DNA of 64,000 nucleotides from Guyparkeria hydrothermalis (GCF_023555385.1 NZ_JAJSED010000001.1:992001-1056000); one strand, 5' to 3'; counted from the first letter of the stretch, positions 37,754-47,983 are shown. Numbers and translations are program-made. The notes: generated from the letters alone by a model not told the origin.

Positions 37754-39723
37754 CAGCGAGCCTCCAGCTCATCAAGAATGCCACTCATGGCCTGAACGTT
37801 CTGCAGCATCTTGTCGGCATATTGCTGCGAATGCTTGTTCCATTCCTGCATTCGCTCATCCACCTGCTGATGCACCTCATCACGATATTCGTGCAACCAG
37901 TTCTCGGCCTGCTTCTCGATTGCCTCAACCTGCTGACGGAGAGAGTTCCCCAGCGCCTCAAACTGCTTTTGTACCGACTCGAGGAACTGCTCCTGGTGAT
38001 CGCCGAGCTCACTGAAGCCCGTTTGCGCCAGCTTCGCGGCTTCGTTCATTCGGCTTGTTGTATCAGCGAGGCTTGCCTGAAGCGTCTCTAGATGGGAAAC
38101 CTGCTGTGAAAGCATTTTGGCAACCTCAGAGTTCTGCCCACCGAGTGCCTCGATTCGCTCGAGCGTTCCTCCCATCTGTTCGCCAAGCACCTCGGCGGAT
38201 TGAGTCAGGTTGGTGGCCAATACACCGAGGTGGTTGGCGCTGTTATCCAGGTGACGGCTGCTCGTCGTAACCGCCTCTCCCACAGACTCGAAACGCTCAA
38301 GAAGGCTGCGATGCCTTTCGGCCATTTCACGGCTCTGCTCCTGGGCCTGCACTGTAGCTTTGGATATCTCGGTCAGCAGGGCCCGCTGCTCCTCTGCCAA
38401 TGCATTGATGTGCTCATTGAATCGGGCCCGCTGCGCTTCTTCACGTTGCTCGGTGGCGGCCTGGTGAGCATCCAAGCGATCACCCAGGTTGCTCAATAGC
38501 GATTCCATTCCCTCATTCAGCTTTTGCTGACGTTCCTCAGCGACCGAGGACAATTGTTGGATCTGGTGACTGAACTCGCCTGCTTGCTGGCTCGACAGTT
38601 CTGCTTGTTGGGCCCGCTGTGTCTCCATTGACTCCATGATGGAAGCCACCTGTTCGCTCATGCCTGATACGGCACCATTCACTTGAGCAGCCGCCCGCTC
38701 CATGATTTCCCCTTGTTCACGGCCGGCGCTCGACACGCCACCCATGAATTCTTTTACAAGGGCCTCCATCGCATGCGTCGACTGTTTGCTGGTCGTGTTC
38801 ACCAGCGTTTCGATCGCCGGCCCCATGATGTTGTTTAGGGTGTCGCTCAGGGCATGCTGCATGCTGTCGGTCAGCCCATTGAGCGTCTCCTGCATCCGAT
38901 CACCAATCCGCTCATGAAGCTCTTGGAGAGACTCCTTGCTCTCTCGTGTGTTGTCGGAAATCTGCACGAGTGAGTACTCGGCCGGTAGCCGAGGGTAGAG
39001 AAAATCAATCTGGTACTGGACATCACGGATTTGCGCTAAGGCAAACCTCTCCATCAATTTCTCGATGAAGTTAAAAACAAAACTGAATAACACACCCCAA
39101 ACGGAGGTCATGAAGGCTACGGCAGCCCCAGCTATCAGCGCCGTGATGCCGCCGCGAATCTCGTCGACGTTTTGAAAGTCACCGTTGGCTCCAAGATTTG
39201 CCAAACCAATGGTCAAACCCACAAAAGTACCGAGAACGCCGACCGCGACAAGAAAGCTCGGCATGGCTGCCAACAACCGACTTCCGGTCAGCCCCGGCGC
39301 CAGACTGTTGGCGTTAAAGAAATGCTCTGCATCTAGCGTGTTGAAGACGTGATGGTTGTCAACAGAGCTGACCAGACTCTCATCGAATTCACGCCACAAC
39401 TTCCCAATGTTCAGCACGTCAAGGTCGAGTGCCTTTTTCAAGGTTTCACGACGCGAGGCGGCAAGGGTTTCTTTGCTCTGCCCGGCCAGTAGGCTTTTCA
39501 ATGCATTCAATCGATCCCGAAAATGCTGAATGTGGCGCACGAGGAAGAAAAGCCCCAGCGAGAACATTCCGTACATCACGATCCAGAAAAGAGCGCTCAG
39601 AGCTCCGGCATGTTCCGTCAACGCTACTGTGCTTTGCCCCTCGTCTGAGGTCTGCCCCATGTTGGCTATGGCAGCGAACAAGTCAGCAAAATTCGGTATC
39701 AGGTGTTGCAACAGGTCCAGCAT
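37753..39723 (-). CDS. zorA: Zorya protein ZorA (MotA/TolQ/ExbB-like motor with long tail)
   Basis: 656 aa. Transmembrane segments lie at about 45-62, 145-165 and 180-215, with the MotA/ExbB core LVAVGVLGTFVGLTIGLANL and ITALIAGAAVAFMTSVWGVL. The remaining 400 residues form a long Gln/Glu-rich coiled coil (about 260-650), the cytoplasmic tail characteristic of ZorA. ZorA with ZorB makes the rotary-type stator that senses phage and transmits the signal to ZorC and ZorD. It is the first gene of the minus-strand operon. Confidence 0.95.
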   Translation of the reverse strand: MLDLLQHLIPNFADLFAAIANMGQTSDEGQSTVALTEHAGALSALFWIVMYGMFSLGLFFLVRHIQHFRDRLNALKSLLAGQSKETLAASRRETLKKALDLDVLNIGKLWREFDESLVSSVDNHHVFNTLDAEHFFNANSLAPGLTGSRLLAAMPSFLVAVGVLGTFVGLTIGLANLGANGDFQNVDEIRGGITALIAGAAVAFMTSVWGVLFSFVFNFIEKLMERFALAQIRDVQYQIDFLYPRLPAEYSLVQISDNTRESKESLQELHERIGDRMQETLNGLTDSMQHALSDTLNNIMGPAIETLVNTTSKQSTHAMEALVKEFMGGVSSAGREQGEIMERAAAQVNGAVSGMSEQVASIMESMETQRAQQAELSSQQAGEFSHQIQQLSSVAEERQQKLNEGMESLLSNLGDRLDAHQAATEQREEAQRARFNEHINALAEEQRALLTEISKATVQAQEQSREMAERHRSLLERFESVGEAVTTSSRHLDNSANHLGVLATNLTQSAEVLGEQMGGTLERIEALGGQNSEVAKMLSQQVSHLETLQASLADTTSRMNEAAKLAQTGFSELGDHQEQFLESVQKQFEALGNSLRQQVEAIEKQAENWLHEYRDEVHQQVDERMQEWNKHSQQYADKMLQNVQAMSGILDELEAR

Positions 39724-39786
39724 TGGTATTGCCGCTCCATCGGTCTTATGAGGTAGGGGTGGAAGTTCGGTAGCGTGCGGGCGCTA

Positions 39787-41421
39787 TCACGTCGCTGAGT
39801 TCGCTTCAGACGGCTCGGCAGACTCGGTAACTTCTCGATGCGAAAGCTCGAGTTCCGCCTTCTGAACTAGGTGAGCGGGCAGCTCGTCTTTAACCGAAAC
39901 GCCGAGCTGCTTGAACTCGCTCGCCTGCTTGATGAGGTTGCCGCGGCCATCGAGCAACCGATCCCTCGACTGGCTGTAAGCGTCCTTGGCCTTGTCCAGG
40001 TGCTTGGCGATGTCTTCAAAGCTTTCGAGGAAAAGGCGCAGCTTGTTGTAAACCTTGCCGGCCTTGTCCGCGAGCTCAGCGGTGTGCTTGTTCTGATTTT
40101 CGAATCGCCACAGCTGCCGGACGATGTTCAGGCTGGTCAGCAAGGTGGTCGGGGTCGCGACCAGAACGTTCTTCTCCAGCGCCTTCTGGAAAAGCGTCTC
40201 ATCACCTCGCAGTGCCTCGACGAAAGCCGATTCGATCGGGATGAACATGAAGACCATGTCCGGTGAATTGAACCCGGGCAGGTCCTGGTACTGGCGATCC
40301 GCAAGTTCCTTGATGCGATCGGAGATCGACTGAACGTGCTCTTTAAGCCGAGCGGCGCGAACCCCTTCCTCCTCGGCATTGACGTAGTCCGTGTAGGCAT
40401 TCAGAGAGACTTTGGCATCGATAATGAGATGCCTATTGTCCGGCAGATAGACCACAGCATCGGGGCGTGACCGACCGTTCTCGGTATTCACGCTCACCTC
40501 CCGCTCATAGTCGATGCCCTTTCTCAGCCCCGACCGATCGAGGGCGTTCTCGAGGATTAGCTCACCCCAGTTGCCCTGCTTCTTCTTTTCGCCACGAAGC
40601 GCCGTGGCGAGATTGTGGGCCTCTGCCGTCATTTGCTGATGCATCGTCTGGAGCTGCTTCAGCTCCTGGCGCATTGCAGCCTGCTGCTGCGTTTCGTGAT
40701 GATGCACCTCGTCGACGCGTTTGCGGAAACCGTCTATCTGTTCGCGGAACGGTTTGAGGAGGTCGTTGAGAGATTCCTGGCTCTTGTTGGCAAAGGCCTT
40801 GCCTTTGGCCTCGAGGATCTCGTTTGCCAGGTTCTGAAACTCGGACTTCAGGGCAACCTTGTTCTCCTCCAACTGACGAAGCTGTTCGCGGTAATGCTTG
40901 TCTCGCTCGGCATGGCTAGTCTTTAGCTGGGCCAGCTCTTCGGCGATCTCGTGGCGTGCCTGCTCGATCGTTTCTCTTTTGCGAACCTCGGCAACCAGTT
41001 CTTCTTTGAGCTCCTCAAACCGCTTTTCATCTCGCTGGGCCTGCTCCTTCCCGGCCTGGAGGTTGGACTCGGCCGCGGACAGCGTCCGCTCACGTTCGGA
41101 ACGAACCTCCTGCTCCTTTTCGAGACGCTCGACAAGGGTTCGATTTTCGGCCGTCTGTCTCTCCAATCGCTCACGAGCCGTCGACAGTTGCTCATCCGAA
41201 ACCGCTGCCTTCTTCTCAAGCTCCTGCAGCTGAAGCTGAGCCTCTTTGTACTCAGTCGACCGCGCCTCGAGGTCGGCAGCAAGCTGGGAAACCTCCTGCT
41301 CCTGCCGCTCGATTCGCGCCTCATGCCTAGCCAGCCGGCGACTCACTTGAAGGCGTGCCGCAAGATAGCCAACCGCTAAGGAAAAGACCGAAAAAGCCCC
41401 AATCTGGAACGCGATGTCCAT
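39787..41421 (-). CDS. rmuC: RmuC family DNA recombination protein
   Basis: 544 aa from the ATG at 41421, preceded by AAGGAG. One N-terminal membrane anchor (MDIAFQIGAFSVFSLAVGYLAA), a long coiled coil (about 30-220), then the RmuC nuclease-like core: NWGELILENALDRSGLRKG, RPDAVVYLPDNRHLIIDAKVS (PD-(D/E)xK-like D and DAK) and MVFMFIPIESAFVEAL. RmuC limits recombination at inverted repeats in E. coli. It lies between zorA (63 nt away) and a helicase gene, so here it is probably an accessory island copy with a defence or DNA-processing role. Confidence 0.92.
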   Translation of the reverse strand: MDIAFQIGAFSVFSLAVGYLAARLQVSRRLARHEARIERQEQEVSQLAADLEARSTEYKEAQLQLQELEKKAAVSDEQLSTARERLERQTAENRTLVERLEKEQEVRSERERTLSAAESNLQAGKEQAQRDEKRFEELKEELVAEVRKRETIEQARHEIAEELAQLKTSHAERDKHYREQLRQLEENKVALKSEFQNLANEILEAKGKAFANKSQESLNDLLKPFREQIDGFRKRVDEVHHHETQQQAAMRQELKQLQTMHQQMTAEAHNLATALRGEKKKQGNWGELILENALDRSGLRKGIDYEREVSVNTENGRSRPDAVVYLPDNRHLIIDAKVSLNAYTDYVNAEEEGVRAARLKEHVQSISDRIKELADRQYQDLPGFNSPDMVFMFIPIESAFVEALRGDETLFQKALEKNVLVATPTTLLTSLNIVRQLWRFENQNKHTAELADKAGKVYNKLRLFLESFEDIAKHLDKAKDAYSQSRDRLLDGRGNLIKQASEFKQLGVSVKDELPAHLVQKAELELSHREVTESAEPSEANSAT

Positions 41422-41594
41422 ATCCACTCCTTGTTCGTTATTGGTTCTCGAGTGAGATGCTCGCCACCTATGTCCACAGCACTTTCCGCTTCGACGTGAC
41501 ACTCACTCTCGCCGCGTCCACTCAGCGCTTTAATGGCAAGCGTCGATGGCTGTCGAGAAGCGCGACGAATTATCTACATTTTTGCGAAAACCGG

Positions 41595-44500
41595 TTACCC
41601 ACTTTCGGCGCAACGAGGAGGCAGGAGGCTGATCCGCAGCCGTTGTGAGAGCGAATCGATCTCGTCGTGGGACAACGTTTCCCAAAGGTATTCAACGAGA
41701 TCCTCTTGCCTTGCCTGGCCGAAAACCATCCGGTAAACCGCCAGCGATCGCTTAAGCATCTGAAGGCGCTGATAGTCGCGACTCAGCGGCAGCCGCGGCA
41801 CATGCCGTTCAATATGGGCGCCATCGGCAAGGGGGTAGGTCCAAAAAGGTACCAACCCACGACCACTACCCGCGTCATCCACTTCGGCCGCACGAAACAT
41901 TCTCCACCAGGGATCACCCGCTCCATCGCGCAGCAAATCCCCATATTTAGCCGCGATGTTCTTCCGCACCGCATGATTCTTGTAGCGATGCACCCGCCCC
42001 TCACGCTGCTCCATATCCACCGGGTTGGCCGGCAGGTTCCAGTGCATCACCGCATGGCAATACGGATGGAAATCGAGGCCCTCCTGCCCCACGGACGTGG
42101 TGACCAACAGGAAAGGCCAGAACGGTGAGTTGAAGGCATCCCTGACGTGCTGTTCTCGCAGATCCCGGCCATCCTCACGCTTCTCGTTGCCAAACCGAAG
42201 TGCAAAGTGGGTTCGCAGCGACCGGCTGTCTCCATCGATCGTGATATCGGACCCCGTCTGCTCAACCGCCTTCCAGCGGGAACCACTAGTGATCAACTCG
42301 AGACCGCTGCGCGCCACATCAGCGACTTCGTCGCCGGCCGTTTCCGTGCTGGCATCACGCAGGCCACGAGATTCCACCAGTAGGTGCAGAAACTCGTCGA
42401 GAACGGCCTGAAGTCCGCCATCGAATGAGTACCGCAACACCTGCCGCCAGTAAGGTTGCTGACCACCGAACATGCGAATCAGCGCCATGGCTTCAGGTTG
42501 GTTGAGCAGCTTGCGAAAGCCCCAGGAAAGCTTCGCAGCCGCATCTCGCGTCTCGGTAGAGGCGAGCCCGTCACCATTGCCGACGACTCTGGATAGGGAT
42601 CTCAGGCAGGTAACCCCCGGCGCGGCGAGTGCCATATCCGTGATCACATCGATCAAATCGGCTGGAGGACGACCCAACAGCTCTCGCTCTCCATCGTTAT
42701 CCAGGAGATTTTTGAGTTGCTCAGCATGGTCCGGGAATGATGAAGGCAACGATTCGACATCGTCGTCGCCACCCACCCAGACCTGAGCCAGGGCCTTGCC
42801 ATCCTCTGAGCCACCTCGACTCAGCCAGGCCGTCGCCGCCTCACCATTATCCTCCTGATCAAGCAGCACAGGTGTGGCCCAGTACCATCGCTTGTCCTCT
42901 TGGCCGGATTCCCCACTCGTTTCCTCGAGGATCGGCTCCAAGGCCTGCTCGACCCGCCCACGGACCAGCGCGCGAAACTCCTCTTTGGGCATGCGGTATC
43001 CGGCTTTCTCGTGCGGAACATCGAGTGGATCACCAAGACGGGCGAGAGAGAACGACGGGTAGAGAAGCGCCAGCGCCGGCATGCCGGTCAGGCGCCCGTC
43101 GCGGCGCTCAAAATCAAAAAGGCGTCCGTACCGCTTCCTGGCTTCGGACGTGTTGCTCGGCCGATCCTTGAACTCCTGGAAGATCAATCGCTCGACCTCG
43201 TAACTCACCAGCGCAGAGATCACCCGTGGAACAACCGTCCAGCTCGAGAAAATCAGCCGCTTGGTCGGACTGTGATCGGCCGCCTGTGCAAACACGCCAC
43301 CGAGCTCGTAATACGGTGCCGAGGGTGGCATCCACAGCAGGCGCCAGACTCCCGATTCCCTGACATCCTCGAGAAGGCTCTCGATCCGGGCATTGACGGG
43401 TTCGAGGCGCCGATAGGCCTCGATATCGCTTGGAGACAGAAGGAGGTTGCGACTCGCCTTCAACGTGGCAACGACCGATGGCTTTCGACTGTCCTCTAGG
43501 GACCGCTCGAATTCTTCCTTGAACTTGTACGCTTCCATGAAGTTCAGGAGATAGGCACCCGACTTCCAATACTCGGTAACATCGCCACCGCCGAGAATCC
43601 TGGAAAGCTTTTGCAGGGAGACGTAGCGCTGGACATCGGGTGTCGACAGACGGAGCTGTCGCCCCTCGACGTCCTTGAGCATGTCGTCCGCCCCTTCGCC
43701 GATTGCGAGGCGCTCGGTACGGACCATGTAGCGACGCAAGGCCGCCTCCAAGGCCTCCTTGGCTGCGAAAAGTGCCTGATCATCCCCATCGGCGAGCCGA
43801 TACATGGCATCGCGGTAGTTCTCGATCAGCCGCGAAAACGACTCACCCTTGCCCTCTCCGTTCTCGAGAAATTCGAGCGTGGCGAGAAAGTCCTGATAGT
43901 GATCCTCCTCGCCCCGCTCGTCGTGCAAGGTGTACATCTTGTATGGCGTGGCCGACAGCAGGAGCGTTCTTACCCGGTTATCGCCATTGGCATAGTCGAA
44001 GAGTTTGCCCGCCAGGCTCGAGGAGTCGGTGGCGTCGCCCAGGAGATCCTTGAACCGCTGAAACTCGTCCAGAATGATCAGGTCCGGTTCAAGGGCACTC
44101 ACACACGCCCTGGCAAGCTGCTCCCGCAGTTCCCCGATGACCACCTCGCGCTCTTTCCGGACGCTACCTGGCAGATCTCCATGCGGAGTCGTATTGCCCT
44201 CGTCGTCGTGGAAAGCCGGGTCCATGCAAAGCGCGAGCAACCTGCTGCGCAAATGCACGACGTCTTCGTAAGCCGTAAGGGTTCCGAGGAAACGGTCCCG
44301 GATCGCGGGATCGATACCGGCAGCACGTTCCTGCCAGCCGAGCCCGGTCACGCCCTCGCGCCATTGGTCCCAGTCGTTCACAGTGCCCTGCAGTACTCGA
44401 AGTAATGAGATCTTCGGTAGGCTCCAGTCATCCTTGAGCAGCCAGAAAAGCAGCTCCCGCTCCTGGCGAATGCCCATAGCGGAACGCAGATTCAGCGAAG

Positions 44501-44888
44501 TACTGGGCGTGAACGAGATGAAGTTGATCTTCTGCGCGGGATCCTGACGGGTGATGGGCAACAAGGTGATCCGCGAGGCGTGCTCGAAATCCCGTTGTTT
44601 CGTGATGTTGAGCCGGTTGAGGTTCTGCCGTGCGATGTCGGCATTGGAGCAGATGTACACGACGTCAATGCGGCCGACCTCATCCCAGAGGTGCTCCACG
44701 GCCTTGGCGACAACACCACGCGCCACCATGGTCTTGCCCAGCCCGACCTCGTCGGCGACAAGAAACCGATGGACGTGGTCAGGATCCGTATAGAGCCGAC
44801 GAAAGACGTACTCGACCGTGTCTCGCTGAAACGGCTTTAGTCGGTTCAGGACCGCCCGAACTTCTGAGGTTTCAAACTGGCTATCCAT
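41595..44888 (-). CDS. SNF2/DEAD-type helicase of a three-gene candidate defence module
   Basis: 1097 aa from the ATG at 44888 (MDSQFETSEVRAVLNRLKPFQ), overlapping the upstream stop by 8 nt. The motor is complete: Walker A FLVADEVGLGKTMVARG (about 43-59), a DEAH-like box DLIILDEFQRFKD (about 266-278), motif III LLLSATPYKMY and a C-terminal lobe with SVGQEGLDFHPYCHAVMHWN and EQREGRVHRYKNHA (about 930-970). A large insertion of over 400 residues sits between the lobes. No nuclease motif is evident; the partner PLD protein could supply that activity. Confidence 0.88.
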   Translation of the reverse strand: MDSQFETSEVRAVLNRLKPFQRDTVEYVFRRLYTDPDHVHRFLVADEVGLGKTMVARGVVAKAVEHLWDEVGRIDVVYICSNADIARQNLNRLNITKQRDFEHASRITLLPITRQDPAQKINFISFTPSTSLNLRSAMGIRQERELLFWLLKDDWSLPKISLLRVLQGTVNDWDQWREGVTGLGWQERAAGIDPAIRDRFLGTLTAYEDVVHLRSRLLALCMDPAFHDDEGNTTPHGDLPGSVRKEREVVIGELREQLARACVSALEPDLIILDEFQRFKDLLGDATDSSSLAGKLFDYANGDNRVRTLLLSATPYKMYTLHDERGEEDHYQDFLATLEFLENGEGKGESFSRLIENYRDAMYRLADGDDQALFAAKEALEAALRRYMVRTERLAIGEGADDMLKDVEGRQLRLSTPDVQRYVSLQKLSRILGGGDVTEYWKSGAYLLNFMEAYKFKEEFERSLEDSRKPSVVATLKASRNLLLSPSDIEAYRRLEPVNARIESLLEDVRESGVWRLLWMPPSAPYYELGGVFAQAADHSPTKRLIFSSWTVVPRVISALVSYEVERLIFQEFKDRPSNTSEARKRYGRLFDFERRDGRLTGMPALALLYPSFSLARLGDPLDVPHEKAGYRMPKEEFRALVRGRVEQALEPILEETSGESGQEDKRWYWATPVLLDQEDNGEAATAWLSRGGSEDGKALAQVWVGGDDDVESLPSSFPDHAEQLKNLLDNDGERELLGRPPADLIDVITDMALAAPGVTCLRSLSRVVGNGDGLASTETRDAAAKLSWGFRKLLNQPEAMALIRMFGGQQPYWRQVLRYSFDGGLQAVLDEFLHLLVESRGLRDASTETAGDEVADVARSGLELITSGSRWKAVEQTGSDITIDGDSRSLRTHFALRFGNEKREDGRDLREQHVRDAFNSPFWPFLLVTTSVGQEGLDFHPYCHAVMHWNLPANPVDMEQREGRVHRYKNHAVRKNIAAKYGDLLRDGAGDPWWRMFRAAEVDDAGSGRGLVPFWTYPLADGAHIERHVPRLPLSRDYQRLQMLKRSLAVYRMVFGQARQEDLVEYLWETLSHDEIDSLSQRLRISLLPPRCAESG

Positions 44889-46725
44889 GCCGCCTAAGCG
44901 TCTCCCTCGTTTGCCAGATGGGCTCCCACACCTCCTGGAACGCCGTTGGAATGAGGTCTGCCCCCTTGTCGGTACGACGCAACTCCTCAACCACCTTTGC
45001 TACCTGATCCAGCCGCTCCGGGTCACGGTCCAGCGCTTTGAGGAGCGTTTCCAGCATAGGAATTTGTCCGCCTCCACTGCCGCGCCCCTGGGCACTAGAA
45101 CTGAGCATGCCGTGCATCTCGTGAAGATCTCGAGATGCTTCCGGGATATCGGCAAGCATCATCAAGAGCAGCCGAAAGAAAGCCGCCCTATTCTCGACGA
45201 TCGAGCTCAGCAACTCCTCGAAACGGTGGTCAGGTTCCCCCTCGATAGGCAGGCGGAGAACGAACTGCGACCGGGCGCTTAGACCGCTTTCTTCCGCGGT
45301 GATATCTACGACGAGAAATGCCGAAATCGCCTCGATCGAGATCTCGCCAAAATCGGCGACAGGGTCACCCCCCGGATCAACCTGCTGGAGCGACTGCTGA
45401 GAGAGCGTCACCGGTCGAACCTTGATGTGCCACCCGACGTCCGCCTCGGGGAGAGCCCCCTCAAGCCGAAACTGGTAGCGACCTTCCTGCCGCCCCGGGG
45501 TAACACTCAGGCAAAGCTCGGTCCCGGCTAGCTCTCTGCGGTAATTCCCCACGCGCTCTTCAAGTTTTTGTTGATCGCTTTGGTCCGCCTTCTCGGTTGT
45601 CGATGGAACATACTTGCGAAAGAGGTCACGGAAGCCGTTGGATCCGGCTTCCTGACTCAGGAAAACGGGAATGCCCATCCGCTTGCGATCACCAACGAGC
45701 TCCACCAGGAACTCGACATTGTTGCAGAACGCCGCCGTGGTGGCATTGGCGGACCCGGTCCATAGCCTTGCCTTCGCACCCTCGTCAACGAGGTAGAACT
45801 TGGCATGAAGCCCCGACAACATATCGGCCCCATCCGCCTCGGCCTTCTCGACCTCCACCTGTTCGGGGTTCGCCTCCTCGGCCAGAATCAAGGTGTCGTT
45901 AAACGTTTCGAGGAGGTCCTGCTCCACCGCTTCCGCCGAATCGAGACGGGTCGCCAAGGTGATCTGCCGTTCTTCCGGCCGGAGCCGCGCAAGGAACTCT
46001 TCCGCGAGAAACGGAGATGTCACGAGCAACGGAGACCTCGAATCCACAAAATCGGGGATGGGCGCAGAGCGTGTGCCGATGGGCCAGAACCGCATGCGCT
46101 CGACGCCGGGAGGCGGATCGAAGACGATCTCTCGGAGATCGTCCTGCATCGTCTGAACCTCTCTGATCCACTCAGGCGATACCGTCGCGGTAGTCATTGC
46201 GGGAAGCGCTCCGAGGAAATCAATCAACGGCTGATTGATCGAGGGGTCACGTTCGGAATCTCCAACTCGGCCATCCAGAACGAGTGCCGTATCCCAAGAA
46301 CGATCGAAGGTCAGGTTGCGACTCAGGCACAGGAAGCGGTAGAGGACTTCGTCACCCTCCCCTTTGTAGCGAAGCAACCAGATTTTCGGGTGAAAGACGC
46401 CTCCCTGAGGCGAGTGGACGGGGAACACCGATCCTTCCAGGTAAGCGAACATTGACTCGCTCCTGGGCGGCACATGGATTTCCCCTGCCTGACAGAAGAT
46501 CGCCATCCGATTGGCATATTCACGCACCGATCTGAGGAGGGCGAGCGGGTCTGGCCGGCGTGTTTCTTCGTCTTCCTGCCAATCAAAAAACGTGAATGCC
46601 AGCGGCGCCGTGAGTAGCGCATGCAGATCCAGTGAATAGGTCGTACCGATCGCGCGATCCAGTTGATGGCCGACCGGTGGCTTGAGACTCTCGAGCAGAA
46701 GCTGCCTATCCTGCGGCTCGAGCAT
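44881..46725 (-). CDS. Phospholipase D-like (HKD) protein of the candidate module
   Basis: 614 aa from the ATG at 46725, with GGAG 7 nt upstream (a TTG 18 nt earlier is weaker). Two HxK half-motifs are visible: GGVFHPKIWLLRYKG (about 109) and GLHAKFYLVDEGAKARLWTG (about 300). The second continues into SANATTAAF, the normal PLD context. Such proteins are often DNA nucleases in defence systems. The gene overlaps the DUF6361 stop by 20 nt and the helicase start by 8 nt, so the three products are surely co-translated. Confidence 0.88.
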   Translation of the reverse strand: MLEPQDRQLLLESLKPPVGHQLDRAIGTTYSLDLHALLTAPLAFTFFDWQEDEETRRPDPLALLRSVREYANRMAIFCQAGEIHVPPRSESMFAYLEGSVFPVHSPQGGVFHPKIWLLRYKGEGDEVLYRFLCLSRNLTFDRSWDTALVLDGRVGDSERDPSINQPLIDFLGALPAMTTATVSPEWIREVQTMQDDLREIVFDPPPGVERMRFWPIGTRSAPIPDFVDSRSPLLVTSPFLAEEFLARLRPEERQITLATRLDSAEAVEQDLLETFNDTLILAEEANPEQVEVEKAEADGADMLSGLHAKFYLVDEGAKARLWTGSANATTAAFCNNVEFLVELVGDRKRMGIPVFLSQEAGSNGFRDLFRKYVPSTTEKADQSDQQKLEERVGNYRRELAGTELCLSVTPGRQEGRYQFRLEGALPEADVGWHIKVRPVTLSQQSLQQVDPGGDPVADFGEISIEAISAFLVVDITAEESGLSARSQFVLRLPIEGEPDHRFEELLSSIVENRAAFFRLLLMMLADIPEASRDLHEMHGMLSSSAQGRGSGGGQIPMLETLLKALDRDPERLDQVAKVVEELRRTDKGADLIPTAFQEVWEPIWQTRETLRRHG

Positions 46726-47983
46726 GTCCTTGCTCCTCTGCAATTCCCTCGTGAATGTCTCGCAGCAGGGTTTTCACGGTCTCCCAGCGGAAGGTGAGCT
46801 GGTCTGCCCCGAGGTTTCCCGACCACAATTCGAGCGCTCGGCGATTCACCAACCGAGCGAGATTCTTCTTCAAGGCTTCTTCGCGCTTTCGAATCAAGTC
46901 TTGAGCGACAGCGTTTAAGAGCAGATCGCGTGGCTGCGTTGACTGAAGAACCAGGTCAAACCATTGATCAATGAACTGTCTGGTTCGATTCGTCTCCGCA
47001 AGCCGTGGATTGTCCTTGGCCACGTAATCCCAAAATTCATCCCGCCTGCGATCCCACTCAGCCAAGCTGTCGCGACGCTCGATGACCACCCCTGCCCAAT
47101 CGTGGAAGTGTTTTTCTGACTGCTCGATCTGTTCATGCCAGCCCCCAGGCAATTCCGACGCGGCTCGCTTAGCCAACATGCAGTCATAGAGAAGCCGCGC
47201 ACCGTGGGTCAGGAGGGAAAAGTTGCTGGCATGCATGAGCTCGTCTTTGAGCCGACCGGGGGACACGTGGTCATCGGAGAGCAAGTCCCACGGGAACGCC
47301 ATATCTCCAAAGGGAACGTCTGGCCTGTCGATGAGATATGCCAATAAAGTACCCGGCACCGTCTCACGAACGCGGTCTTTCAGGTATCTCGCCTCGGTTT
47401 GGGTGAGAGCCATAGAAAGGTTTTTTGGATAGTCCTTAGGGAGATCTGGTAGACCTCCATGCCAGTTCGCCATAGCAGCCGAACACGCCTCTTCATCTTG
47501 AGAATGAGCGGAAATCGGCGGACCGTTCTCGGCCAGATGCCGCGCATATGCATCCTGGGAGCCCTCGAAGAGACGAATCCCCCATCGCTTGAGCCCCTGC
47601 CAATAGACACTTCCTGGGAGACGCTGAACGCTTTTGCCGGAACTCGCACCGATCACACCGTCAGTGTCGGAAGAGTGACTCAAGGGGTGAATAAGGCTGA
47701 CTTCCTCGGACCGAATCCAATCCCGAATCGTGGCTGGATCCCTCGTCCGCTTCTGGCGCAATTTTGCTTCGACACGTAGATGGCACCACGGCACCAGAAG
47801 GAAGTACCGCGCTCGCGTCTGGATGGTCGAGGTGCCCGGGAACAGCAGATTGGATATGGCATCCCGAACCGTGCCGATACCCAGCTCGTCTCGGGTACCG
47901 GGCTCGTTCAACGCCTGCACGGCATTCAACATCTGCCGCCGCTCGGTTTCGGAATAATCCAGCCAGGAAAACGAAGAGGCCAC
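46706..47983 (-). CDS. DUF6361 family protein of the candidate module
   Basis: 425 aa from a GTG at 47983 (MASSFSWLDYSETERRQML), chosen because a GGGGG box sits 8 nt upstream and this is the usual DUF6361 start; a GTG 9 nt earlier is possible. The protein is helical and soluble: TIQTRARYFLLVPWCHLRVEAK, then a PGSVYWQGLKRWGIRLFEG segment, then C-terminal basic helices. DUF6361 has no known activity. It heads the operon with the PLD-like protein and the helicase. Confidence 0.85.
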   Translation of the reverse strand: MASSFSWLDYSETERRQMLNAVQALNEPGTRDELGIGTVRDAISNLLFPGTSTIQTRARYFLLVPWCHLRVEAKLRQKRTRDPATIRDWIRSEEVSLIHPLSHSSDTDGVIGASSGKSVQRLPGSVYWQGLKRWGIRLFEGSQDAYARHLAENGPPISAHSQDEEACSAAMANWHGGLPDLPKDYPKNLSMALTQTEARYLKDRVRETVPGTLLAYLIDRPDVPFGDMAFPWDLLSDDHVSPGRLKDELMHASNFSLLTHGARLLYDCMLAKRAASELPGGWHEQIEQSEKHFHDWAGVVIERRDSLAEWDRRRDEFWDYVAKDNPRLAETNRTRQFIDQWFDLVLQSTQPRDLLLNAVAQDLIRKREEALKKNLARLVNRRALELWSGNLGADQLTFRWETVKTLLRDIHEGIAEEQGHARAAG

